DNA of 5,652 nucleotides from Clostridia bacterium (GCA_017625275.1 JAGALI010000036.1:1-5652); one strand, 5' to 3'; positions 1 through 5,652 are shown, counted from the stretch's first letter. The notes: a model not told the origin generated them from the sequence alone. Numbers and translations: made by a program.

Positions 1-100
1 AAACAAGAAAGACAAGGCGCAACGGCAAGTAGACGGACGATGGTGTACATGGCGTACTCCGAGGTCGGCTACGAGTAGCAACGCAGTATTTCGCCGTTTA
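1..100. repeat. Candidate dispersed intergenic repeat with interleaved inverted repeats, downstream of the UPF0210 gene
   Basis: No convincing gene lies here. By my count 52 of 100 bases are G or C, which appears richer than the flanking genes. AACGGC at 21-26 is the reverse complement of GCCGTT at 93-98. CGTA at 53-56 pairs with TACG at 70-73 around an inner CCGA/TCGG (59-62, 65-68), giving an imperfect hairpin. GCAACG occurs directly repeated at 19-24 and 78-83. The structured patch begins immediately after the TAA of the preceding gene (101-103). There is no run of U after a stem as in a classical intrinsic terminator. The layout resembles short intergenic repeat elements known from many bacteria, but copy number cannot be seen from one copy, so the repeat call is inference. 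Confidence 0.4.
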
Positions 101-1459
101 TTAGTTCCTTAGGGAGTGAATGGGCGCTGGAATGCGTCCCCCCCTGCTAATAAATTCTTCGCTTGAGTATTTATTAAGTGGCATAATTGGCGCATGACCA
201 AGAAGTCCACCAAATTCAACGCTTTCGCCGACATCCTTTCCTATTACTGGGATTAGACGAACGGCTGTTGTTTTGTTGTTTATAACGCCTATGGCGATTT
301 CATCTGCAATTATACCACTGAGGGTTGAGGCTGGAGTATCACCTGGAACGGCAATCATATCAAGACCTACCGAGCAAACGGCTGTCATTGCCTCTAGCTT
401 TTCAATGGTGAGTGCACCACACTCGGCTGCGCTAATCATACCTGCGTCCTCAGATACAGGGATAAATGCACCACTCAAGCCACCAACATGGCTTGATGCC
501 ATAACGCCACCCTTTTTAACTGCATCGTTTAGCATTGCAAGGGCTGCTGTTGTTCCGTGTGTTCCACATTTTTCAAGACCCATATTCTCAAGAATATGAG
601 CAACACTATCACCAACTGCTGGAGTTGGCGCAAGAGATAGGTCAATGATACCATAAGGGGTATTTAGGCGCTTTGATGCCTCATAGGCGATAAGCTGACC
701 AACTCTTGTAATTTTAAATGCAGTCTTTTTAATTGTGTCGGCAAGACGAGAAAAGTCGCAAAAGCCCTCTCTCTTAATAGCTGAGGCAACAACGCCTGGG
801 CCACTGACACCAACATTGATTACCGTGTCGCTCTCACCCATGCCGTGCATAGCGCCTGCCATGAATGGATTATCCTCAGGGATATTTGCAAACACCACAA
901 GCTTAGCACAGCCGATGGAATCATTATCCTTTGTGAGGATTGCTGTTTCACGCATAATTTCTCCCATGCGCTTTACTGCGTCCATATTAATGCCTGCCTT
1001 TGTTGAGGCAACATTAACGCTGGAGCAAACCTTTGTTGTTGTGGAAAGTGCCTCTGGAATTGCTTCAATGAGATTTTTTGCGCCTCTTGTCATTCCCTTT
1101 TGAACGAGAGCGCCAAAGCCACCGATAAAGTTAATTCCAAGCTCATTCGCTGCCTTTTCAAGCACGCCTGCTAGACGAACATATTCCTCTGGGCCGAAGT
1201 CAGCACCAACAAGCGAAATAGGAGTTACGCTAACACGCTTGTTAATGATTGGAATACCATAGGTCTGCTCTAGGTCTAGCGCTGTTTTTACAAGGTCGCG
1301 CGCGCTTTTTGTGATTTTGTCGTATATCTTGGCTTCAAGACGCGACTTATCATCACTAATGCAGTCAAGAAGTGATATTCCCATTGTTATGGTACGAATA
1401 TCAAGATTCTCCTGCCTTATCATATTTATAGTTTCAAGAATATCGTTAGTGTTAAGCAT
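101..1459 (-). CDS. UPF0210 / DUF711 'PFL family' protein of unknown function
   Basis: This 452-residue protein has the length expected of the UPF0210 (DUF711) family, whose solved members are, as I recall, distantly like pyruvate formate-lyase in fold. No reaction is established to my knowledge. Conserved-looking stretches are FIGGFGALVQKGMT (111-124), GCAKLVVFANIPEDNPFMAG (183-202), VSGPGVV (218-224), SLAPTPAVGDS (275-285), CGTHGTTAALA (298-308), GGLLGHAPIMP (417-427) and a C-terminal RIPAPIHSL (442-450). Seven cysteines are present (33, 145, 184, 234, 298, 347, 362), but no glycyl-radical RVxGY motif is seen, so a formate-lyase activity should not be assumed. There is no signal peptide or membrane segment, so it is probably cytosolic. 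AAGGAG at 1465-1470, five bases before the ATG and overlapping the stop of the ACT gene, fixes the start and indicates co-expression with that gene. It is the last gene of the run. Confidence 0.93.
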   Translation of the reverse strand: MLNTNDILETINMIRQENLDIRTITMGISLLDCISDDKSRLEAKIYDKITKSARDLVKTALDLEQTYGIPIINKRVSVTPISLVGADFGPEEYVRLAGVLEKAANELGINFIGGFGALVQKGMTRGAKNLIEAIPEALSTTTKVCSSVNVASTKAGINMDAVKRMGEIMRETAILTKDNDSIGCAKLVVFANIPEDNPFMAGAMHGMGESDTVINVGVSGPGVVASAIKREGFCDFSRLADTIKKTAFKITRVGQLIAYEASKRLNTPYGIIDLSLAPTPAVGDSVAHILENMGLEKCGTHGTTAALAMLNDAVKKGGVMASSHVGGLSGAFIPVSEDAGMISAAECGALTIEKLEAMTAVCSVGLDMIAVPGDTPASTLSGIIADEIAIGVINNKTTAVRLIPVIGKDVGESVEFGGLLGHAPIMPLNKYSSEEFISRGGRIPAPIHSLRN

Positions 1460-1464
1460 TTCTA

Positions 1465-1470
1465 CTCCTT
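1465..1470 (-). promoter_or_regulatory. Ribosome binding site of the UPF0210 gene, overlapping the upstream stop
   Basis: AAGGAG lies five bases before the ATG at 1459 and shares two bases with the TAA stop of the ACT gene (1469-1471). Ribosomes ending the ACT gene would therefore sit on the initiation site of the next gene, which supports translational coupling of the pair. Confidence 0.8.
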
Positions 1471-1738
1471 AAATACGGTGCATTGTGTTGAAAATGTCCT
1501 CGTGCATTACGCGAACATCAAGGCTCTTCTCCTTGCCAACACCCTCAAGCTCTGCCTTGAAATTGCCAAAGTTGGTGTTCATGTTGTCAATTTCAACAAG
1601 CATAATCATTGCAAAATAATCTTGAATTACGCTTTGAGTAATATCTATGATATTAACACCATATTTTGCGCACTCTGCGCTGATAGTAGCGATGATTCCA
1701 ACGCTATCCTTACCAATTACTGTTATAACTGCTTTCAT
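1469..1738 (-). CDS. ACT domain-containing protein, UPF0237 family
   Basis: The protein has 89 residues and consists of a single ACT domain. It opens with the first beta strand MKAVITVIG, followed by the ligand-loop motif GKDSVGIIA (9-17), a helix to about residue 26, then NIIDITQSV (29-37) and a strand YFAMIMLVEI (41-50), the usual beta-alpha-beta-beta-alpha-beta order. Stand-alone ACT domains typically form dimers that bind amino acids or other small molecules at the interface. The ligand of this family is not known to me. Members are commonly encoded directly before a UPF0210 gene, as here (nine bases apart), suggesting a shared role, perhaps ligand-controlled regulation of the partner. 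Its position after a branched-chain amino acid transporter makes an amino acid ligand plausible, but this is inference. GGAGG at 1744-1748, five bases before the ATG, supports the start. It is probably cytosolic. Confidence 0.92.
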   Translation of the reverse strand: MKAVITVIGKDSVGIIATISAECAKYGVNIIDITQSVIQDYFAMIMLVEIDNMNTNFGNFKAELEGVGKEKSLDVRVMHEDIFNTMHRI

Positions 1739-1802
1739 TTTTTCCTCCGTCGAATCGCTCGACTCTAATTTTGGGAGATTTTAAATTGTATTGCGTAGCT
1801 TA
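1739..1802 (-). promoter_or_regulatory. Intergenic gap with weak candidate promoter and small hairpin before the ACT gene
   Basis: This 64-base gap is the longest between complete genes in the run. TACAAT at 1785-1790 resembles a sigma-A -10 box, and TTGGGA at 1809-1814, inside the 3' end of livF, is a 4-of-6 match to a -35 box with an 18-base spacer. A small hairpin, GTCGA/TCGAC at 1749-1753 and 1759-1763 with a five-base loop, abuts the ribosome binding site GGAGG (1744-1748). A secondary promoter giving the ACT/UPF0210 pair its own transcription is possible. The boxes are short and could be chance, and no U-run marks a terminator for livF. Confidence 0.3.
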
Positions 1803-2513
1803 TTAGCCTCCCAAATAGGCTTTTTTGATTTCCTCTGACGCCAAAAGCTCCTTACCCGTTCCAGAAAGAACTATTTTTCCGTTCTCTAGAACATAGGCTC
1901 TGTCGCTTATTGCGAGGGATTTGTTTGCGTTTTGCTCTACTAGGAGAATTGTGGTTCCCTTTTCGTGGAAGCGCTTAATAATTTCAAATACTTGGTCAAC
2001 GAGCAGGGGTGAAAGACCCATAGATGGCTCGTCAAGCATCAAAAGGTCTGGGGTCGACATCATTGCCCTACCCATTGCGAGCATTTGCTGTTCTCCACCA
2101 GAGAGAGTTCCTGCCACTTGGTTTTTTCTTTCAAGAAGTCTTGGAAACATCTCATAAATTTCGTCAAGATTTGCCTTGATTTGCGCCTTATCCTTTTTAG
2201 TGTATGCACCCATCATAAGATTTTCATAAACGGTAAGCTCCGAGAAGATTCTTCTTCCCTCTGGAACCTGTGTCATGCCGAGGTGCACTATCTTGTGTGA
2301 TGGCATTCCTGCGATTGACTGTCCGTTATAGATTATCTCGCCTGAGCGTGCGTGAATAAGACCCATAATGCTTTGCATTGTAGTTGTTTTACCAGCACCG
2401 TTTGCGCCGATAAGGGTAACTATTTCCCCTTTATTTACCTCGAAGGAGATACCCTTTATGGCGCAAATTACGCCATAATAAACCTCGAGGTTCTTTACCT
2501 CTAAAAGTGCCAT
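1803..2513 (-). CDS. livF: Branched-chain amino acid ABC transporter, ATP-binding protein LivF
   Basis: This is one of the two ATPase subunits that power the LivHM permease from the cytoplasmic face. At 236 residues it has the usual LivF length. The nucleotide-binding parts are complete: Walker A GANGAGKT (36-43), a Q-loop around TQVPEGRRIF (81-90), the ABC signature LSGGEQQ (137-143) and Walker B LLMLDEP (157-163). After Walker B the switch position reads LVEQN (191-195), with glutamine where most ABC ATPases have histidine. This is typical of LivF, not a defect. The C-terminal ENGKIVLSGTG segment (210-220) is also family-typical. A perfect AAGGAGG at 2518-2524, four bases before the ATG and overlapping the livG stop, fixes the start and implies coupling to livG. 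Confidence 0.96.
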   Translation of the reverse strand: MALLEVKNLEVYYGVICAIKGISFEVNKGEIVTLIGANGAGKTTTMQSIMGLIHARSGEIIYNGQSIAGMPSHKIVHLGMTQVPEGRRIFSELTVYENLMMGAYTKKDKAQIKANLDEIYEMFPRLLERKNQVAGTLSGGEQQMLAMGRAMMSTPDLLMLDEPSMGLSPLLVDQVFEIIKRFHEKGTTILLVEQNANKSLAISDRAYVLENGKIVLSGTGKELLASEEIKKAYLGG

Positions 2514-2517
2514 AGCT

Positions 2518-2524
2518 CCTCCTT
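2518..2524 (-). promoter_or_regulatory. Consensus ribosome binding site of livF overlapping the livG stop
   Basis: AAGGAGG stands four bases upstream of the livF ATG and overlaps the TAA of livG at 2523-2525. It is the best match to the anti-Shine-Dalgarno sequence in the operon and decides the livF start. Confidence 0.85.
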
Positions 2525-3383
2525 AGTTTCCAATATATGCCTTAATTACATCAGGGTGGTTAAGCGCGTCCTGTGCTGTGCCCTCTGTGAGAACTGTACC
2601 GAAGTTAAGAACAGTAATTCTATCACAAAGTCCTGATACAAACTTAAGGTCGTGCTCAATAAGAAGCACGGTCATATCGAATTTGTCTCTTATTAATCTT
2701 ATGGTGTCCATAAGGTCTGCTGTTTCATTTGGGTTCATGCCTGCTGCTGGCTCATCAAGAAGCAAAAGCCTTGGATTTGTAGCGAGAGCACGAGCAATCT
2801 CAAGCTTTCTCTGCTTACCATAAGGAAGGTTACAAGCAAGATTGTTTCTTTCCTCTAGAAGTCCAAAGATTTCAAGAAGCTCCTTGGCTCTCTTTCTCAT
2901 AGCCCTCTCGGTCTTAAAATGTCTCGGCAGACGGAACAGGCTTTCGAAAAGTGAGCACTTATATTCAGGCTGATTTTGAAGTCCTACCATTACATTTCTC
3001 ACAACGGTCATGTTGTTGAAAAGACGAATGTTTTGGAAGGTTCTTGCAATTCCCTTGTGGTTGATTTGCTCCTGATGAAGACCCTTTAGCTCCTCGCCAC
3101 CGAGGTAGAAGGTGCCATCTGTTGGCAAATATACGCCTGTCAAGAGATTAAATACTGTTGTCTTACCTGCACCATTTGGGCCGATAAGTCCATAGATTTC
3201 GTTTTTCTTAATCTTGAGATTTACATTTTGTACCGCCTTAAGACCACCAAAGGTGATGCCAAGGCTTTCCGTTTCAAGCACAAAATCGCTCTCAATTGTT
3301 TTGCGAGGCTCTGGCTTCTTTGAAAGCTTAGCCCTTATGGCATCAAGCGCCTTTTTGAGGGTAAGTGTAAATTTATTAGCCAT
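2523..3383 (-). CDS. livG: Branched-chain amino acid ABC transporter, ATP-binding protein LivG, with N-terminal extension
   Basis: This is the second ATPase of the importer and pairs with LivF. Walker A GPNGAGKT is at 68-75, the Q-loop in ARTFQNIRLF (113-122), a LivG-type signature LPYGKQRKLEIARAL (186-200), Walker B LLLLDEP (206-212) with the D-loop AGMNP (214-218), and the switch histidine H244 in LLIEHD. The pattern with a canonical histidine and a YGKQR-type signature separates it from LivF. The protein has 286 residues, about 30 more than typical LivG. The ATPase domain begins only near residue 36, after a lysine-rich, probably helical stretch. The ATG start forms TAATG with the livM stop and is preceded by GAGGGGG (3393-3399, nine-base spacer), favouring the long form. 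A GTG at codon 35 would give a standard-length protein, but no good ribosome binding site is seen before it. Confidence 0.95.
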   Translation of the reverse strand: MANKFTLTLKKALDAIRAKLSKKPEPRKTIESDFVLETESLGITFGGLKAVQNVNLKIKKNEIYGLIGPNGAGKTTVFNLLTGVYLPTDGTFYLGGEELKGLHQEQINHKGIARTFQNIRLFNNMTVVRNVMVGLQNQPEYKCSLFESLFRLPRHFKTERAMRKRAKELLEIFGLLEERNNLACNLPYGKQRKLEIARALATNPRLLLLDEPAAGMNPNETADLMDTIRLIRDKFDMTVLLIEHDLKFVSGLCDRITVLNFGTVLTEGTAQDALNHPDVIKAYIGN

Positions 3384-4549
3384 TACTTATTACCCCCTCT
3401 CTCGCCGATGTCAGCGCTATTGTCACCAACATTGTCAATGACAATATCAGTTGAGAGAACCTCATCCATGGCAATCTTTGTAGGAACTACATCCCATCTT
3501 GCAGCGTCGTCACGAACCTTTGCGGGGTCATGCTTTGGCTTGAAGATTTTGTGCCAGAGGTTTCTGAGGTTGTATTTCTCACGGAAGCCCTTAAGCGCTG
3601 GTGCATTATTATAAATAACAAGCACGATAAGAATGAGCGCATAGATAAGGTCCTTAAGCACTGCAAGGTCGCCCTTGAGGACGTTTTGAAGCTGTACATT
3701 AAGGAAGGTTATAAGGGTTGCTGAGATAATTGAGCCGTTTATGCTACCCATACCACCAAGAACTACCATTACAAGGATTTCGATTGAGTAGTTATAATCG
3801 AAGGTTGCGCTTGATACATTGTTCTGGCTATAGCTGAATAGCACGCCTGCAAAGCCTGCGAATACGGCTGCGATAATAAAGCCCATGAGCTTATATTTTG
3901 TTACATTAATTCCTGTTGCCCTTGCCGCAATTTCATTATCACGTATAGCTGTTATAGCGCGTCCGTGCTTACTCTTGATAAGATTTTGAATTACTGCAAG
4001 AGTCAAAAGAACTACTAAAAATGCAACAATGAATAGATATTGCTTGTCAAATCTTGGGGTTGGAAGTCCGATAGGGCCACCGAAGCTCTTTTCGCTTGAG
4101 TTTTGGAAGATAACCTTAACAATTTCACCGAATGCAAGGGTTACAATTGCAAGGTAGTCACCCTTTAGACGGAGCGCTGGAAGGCCTACAATAAAGCCAC
4201 AGGCTCCTGCGCAGATACCACCAACGATAAGTGAAATTATAAGTGTTACAATACCATTTCCAAGCGCGGTAGAGGCAATAACTGCCGAAATCTTTCCACC
4301 GAGATATGCGCCAACGCACATAAAGCCTGCGTGTCCAAGCGAAAGCTCACCAAGGAAGCCAACAACAAGGCTGAGAGATACAGCAAGAATAATGCTTATC
4401 GCAATTTTTTCAAGCAAATAAAGCGTTGATTGTGGAAGCGCGCCACCCATAGAAAGCGCACCAAGAACTATAGTTACAATAGCTATTGCTATGTAATTTA
4501 TATATTTCTTCCATTTAATGCTTTTAAAAGTGCTAGTGAATTTACTCAT
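3383..4549 (-). CDS. livM: Branched-chain amino acid ABC transporter permease LivM, with C-terminal tail
   Basis: This inner-membrane permease subunit pairs with LivH to form the translocation pore. A basic N-terminus (1-16) is followed by hydrophobic segments at about 17-36, 46-66, 100-122, 171-190, 220-240, 256-287 and 299-315. Family motifs include ELSLGHAGFMCVGAY (68-82), PALRLKGDYLAIVTLAFGEI (124-143), the cytoplasmic coupling loop GRAITAIRDNEIAARATGIN (196-215) that docks on the ATPases, and VVLGGMGSINGS (262-273). After the last membrane segment comes a charged tail of about 70 residues (317-388) rich in K, R and D, longer than usual. The ATG overlaps the livH stop by one base (TAATG), with AGAAGG at 4554-4559 four bases upstream, so translation is probably coupled to livH. 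The HAAT family also carries urea and other amino acids, so the substrate is inferred. Confidence 0.95.
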   Translation of the reverse strand: MSKFTSTFKSIKWKKYINYIAIAIVTIVLGALSMGGALPQSTLYLLEKIAISIILAVSLSLVVGFLGELSLGHAGFMCVGAYLGGKISAVIASTALGNGIVTLIISLIVGGICAGACGFIVGLPALRLKGDYLAIVTLAFGEIVKVIFQNSSEKSFGGPIGLPTPRFDKQYLFIVAFLVVLLTLAVIQNLIKSKHGRAITAIRDNEIAARATGINVTKYKLMGFIIAAVFAGFAGVLFSYSQNNVSSATFDYNYSIEILVMVVLGGMGSINGSIISATLITFLNVQLQNVLKGDLAVLKDLIYALILIVLVIYNNAPALKGFREKYNLRNLWHKIFKPKHDPAKVRDDAARWDVVPTKIAMDEVLSTDIVIDNVGDNSADIGERGGNK

Positions 4550-5412
4550 TATACCTTCTCCCTTCTCTTCTTACCGAGTAGGCCTGTTGGCTTAACAAGA
4601 AGAATTATAATAAGAATTGAAAACTCTATCGCGTCGGTATATGGAGAAAGCGCAGGAATTGACTGTGCAATACACTCAATAACACCAAGCAAGAGTCCAC
4701 CAACCATCGCGCCTGGAATTGAGCCGATACCACCGATAACTGCGGCAGTAAACGCCTTAATACCTGGCAAAGCACCAAAGGTTGTTGTCATTGTTTGTAT
4801 TTTTAAGAAATAGAATAAGCCTGCAAGCGCAGCAAGAGCTGAGCCGATTGCAAAGGTTATCATAATAATAAAGTTTACATTGATGCCCATTAGCTGTGCA
4901 GCGCCCTTATCCTCTGATACTGCAACCATTGCGCGACCTGTCTTTGTATATTTTACAAAAAGGTTGAGCGCCACCATTACAGCAATCGAGCATACGAGAG
5001 TGATAATTGTTGAATAGCCAATAGAAAGCTCTCCTATCTTGAGCGCACCAAGGTCAACCATCTGTTGCTTTGGAGCAGAGCCAAAAAGCACCTGCGCAAG
5101 GCTTTGAAGAAGTGTACTAACACCAATGGCAGTAATAAGAACTGCAAGTGGTGATGAGCCACGAAGTGGCTTATATGCACATTTTTCTACAACTATACCA
5201 ACGATCACACAAAATACTATCGCTGCGACAATTGCAAGCACGGGATTTATTGGAAGGAATAGCAAAATGGTATAGCCACCAACCATTATAATATCACCGT
5301 GTGCAAAGTTAAGCATCTTTGCAATACCGTAAACCATGGTGTAGCCAAGGGCAATCATTGCATAAATGCCACCCAGGCTAAGTCCGTTTACGAGCGTAAT
5401 CAAAAAATCCAT
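4549..5412 (-). CDS. livH: Branched-chain amino acid ABC transporter permease LivH
   Basis: This is the first permease subunit of the importer, 287 residues and of normal family length. It is strongly hydrophobic throughout, with segments at about 4-30, 41-75, 88-110, 132-152, 180-204, 222-248 and 262-275. Characteristic motifs are GLSLGGIYAMIALGYTMVYG (10-29), LNFAHGD (34-40), YKPLRGSSPLAVLI (80-93), the ATPase-coupling loop TGRAMVAVSEDKGAAQLMGI (158-177), AVIGGIGSIPGA (224-235) and a C-terminal LLVKPTGLLGK (271-281) with a basic end. The start has AAGGA at 5420-5424, seven bases before the ATG. It is separated from livK by a GC-rich hairpin and overlaps livM by one base. No stop codon or frameshift is seen. 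Homologous permeases in urea or amide importers look alike, so the substrate rests on the genes around it. Confidence 0.95.
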   Translation of the reverse strand: MDFLITLVNGLSLGGIYAMIALGYTMVYGIAKMLNFAHGDIIMVGGYTILLFLPINPVLAIVAAIVFCVIVGIVVEKCAYKPLRGSSPLAVLITAIGVSTLLQSLAQVLFGSAPKQQMVDLGALKIGELSIGYSTIITLVCSIAVMVALNLFVKYTKTGRAMVAVSEDKGAAQLMGINVNFIIMITFAIGSALAALAGLFYFLKIQTMTTTFGALPGIKAFTAAVIGGIGSIPGAMVGGLLLGVIECIAQSIPALSPYTDAIEFSILIIILLVKPTGLLGKKRREKV

Positions 5413-5431
5413 GTTAAAATCCTTTTTTATT

Positions 5432-5467
5432 AAAAATTTGCCGACGCGCTGGGCGTCGGCAAAATTT
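5432..5467 (-). terminator. GC-rich stem-loop between livK and livH: partial terminator or mRNA-stabilising hairpin
   Basis: GCCGACGC at 5440-5447 pairs perfectly with GCGTCGGC at 5453-5460 around a five-base loop. The stem extends by three A-T pairs and, after one mismatch, three more. On the minus strand the stem is followed by AAATTTTT, so a short U-run exists on that side only, which sets the orientation. It starts 11 bases after the livK stop and ends before the livH ribosome binding site. Hairpins after the binding-protein gene are common in importer operons, where they let more binding protein than permease be made by partial termination or by protecting the upstream mRNA. That role here is inferred. 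Confidence 0.75.
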
Positions 5468-5477
5468 AGTTGTTAAA

Positions 5478-5652
5478 TTAAGCGTTAGCCTCTTTTACTA
5501 CATACTTAATTGCTTCCTTGTTTACATAGCCTGTGCTCTCCCAAGAGATTGTGGACTTTTCGTTGCCCTCAGTCTTACCTGTGATGCAAAAAAAATTACG
5601 CCAATATTTGGGGGAACCTAAAAGATTCCAATTTGGCTGCACAATACGCTTG
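5478..5652 (-). CDS. livK: Substrate-binding protein of the branched-chain amino acid importer (LivK-like), C-terminal fragment
   Basis: Only the end of this gene is in the window. From 5478 (TAA) to about 5587 the minus strand reads a plausible binding-protein C-terminus: ITGKTEGNEKSTISWE, then STGYVNKEAIKYVVKEANA. This matches the usual layout in which a G-(I/V)-TG turn is followed by a strand, a short acidic turn with G, and a final (N)K(E/S)A...V strand. Its position directly before livH fits livK. The frame stays open to the window edge, but upstream of the ITG motif the residues are rich in W, N and F (for example NWNLLGSPKYWRNFF), where a helix and an FxG motif are expected. The reading beyond 5587 is therefore doubtful and may be foreign or chimeric. 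The protein would be exported, but its N-terminus is outside the window. Confidence 0.6.
   Translation of the reverse strand, partial: KRIVQPNWNLLGSPKYWRNFFCITGKTEGNEKSTISWESTGYVNKEAIKYVVKEANA
5588..5652. other. Right-edge segment that does not look like livK; possible insertion or chimeric join
   Basis: This segment begins with an A8 run (5588-5595) and continues as AT-rich sequence. In the livK frame it encodes an atypical peptide. On the plus strand an ATG at 5584-5586 opens a frame to the edge that reads MQKKLRQYLGEPKRFQFG and onwards, which looks more protein-like and vaguely resembles short phage or mobile-element proteins. No ribosome binding site precedes this ATG in the window, since the bases upstream are livK. 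With only 65 bases I cannot tell a real gene start from chance, nor a biological insertion from an assembly artefact. Confidence 0.35.

Noticed and set aside
40..78. Tiny plus-strand frame MVYMAYSEVGYE
   Set aside because: It has only 12 codons and no ribosome binding site, and lies within the structured repeat. It is probably chance.
191..195. LivF lacks the switch histidine (Q194 in LVEQN; these coordinates are residues of LivF)
   Set aside because: Glutamine at this place is the norm in LivF proteins, so it is not an inactivating change.
273..599. Plus-strand open frame of 108 codons
   Set aside because: It lies wholly inside the UPF0210 gene on the opposite strand, has no ribosome binding site and no recognisable domain. 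It is an antisense shadow.
735..1103. Plus-strand open frame of 122 codons
   Set aside because: It is antisense to the UPF0210 gene, whose family motifs explain these bases; its own translation has no recognisable domain.
1478..1768. Plus-strand open frame of 96 codons
   Set aside because: It is antisense to the ACT gene, whose motif and ribosome binding site are clear. The plus-strand product has no recognisable pattern.
2465..2475. AAATTACGCCA shared between livF and the right edge (5593-5603)
   Set aside because: An 11-base match is expected by chance several times when all positions of a window this size are compared on both strands, so it does not indicate a repeat or recombination.
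3487..3699. Second minus-strand frame inside livM
   Set aside because: The livM frame continues through this stretch to its own stop; the alternative frame is short and has no motif.
4430..4813. Plus-strand open frame of 127 codons across the livH-livM junction
   Set aside because: It overlaps two well-supported permease genes and its product resembles nothing known to me.

Overview
The window holds one tightly packed run of genes, all on the minus strand, so transcription runs from high to low coordinates. In that order it carries the 3' end of a periplasmic/lipoprotein-type substrate-binding protein gene (livK-like). The permease genes livH and livM and the ATPase genes livG and livF follow, then a small ACT-domain protein (UPF0237 type) and a 452-residue UPF0210/DUF711 ('PFL family') protein. 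The four complete liv genes make a branched-chain amino acid type (HAAT family) ABC importer. The last two genes form a pair that is repeatedly adjacent in Firmicutes.

The organism looks like a member of the Bacillota, most likely an uncultured clostridium. This rests on strong purine-rich Shine-Dalgarno sites (AAGGAGG, GGAGG, AAGGAG) at the usual spacing, moderate base composition, TAA as the stop codon of every visible gene, and the UPF0237-UPF0210 pair. This is inference; nothing in the window fixes genus or species.

Layout: positions 1-100 hold no convincing gene, but a relatively GC-rich patch of interleaved inverted and direct repeats that begins right after the last stop codon. It may be a dispersed intergenic repeat. 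Positions 101-1459 are the UPF0210 gene and 1469-1738 the ACT gene. A 64-base gap at 1739-1802 has a possible weak promoter and a small hairpin. Positions 1803-5412 are livF, livG, livM and livH, with two one-base TAATG stop/start overlaps (H/M and M/G). A GC-rich hairpin lies at 5432-5467, between livK and livH. The livK tail begins at 5478. Its sequence fits the family only up to about 5587; beyond that the reading frame stays open but no longer resembles a binding protein.

Together the liv genes would capture a branched-chain or related amino acid outside the cell and import it with ATP hydrolysis. The ACT protein may sense an amino acid or another small ligand, and it may act with the UPF0210 protein, whose biochemical role is not established to my knowledge. 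Most of the window is ordinary. The points worth a second look are the right-edge break in livK, the left-edge repeat, the livK-livH hairpin, the extra N-terminus of LivG and C-terminal tail of LivM, and the coupling of the transporter to the uncharacterised ACT/UPF0210 pair.
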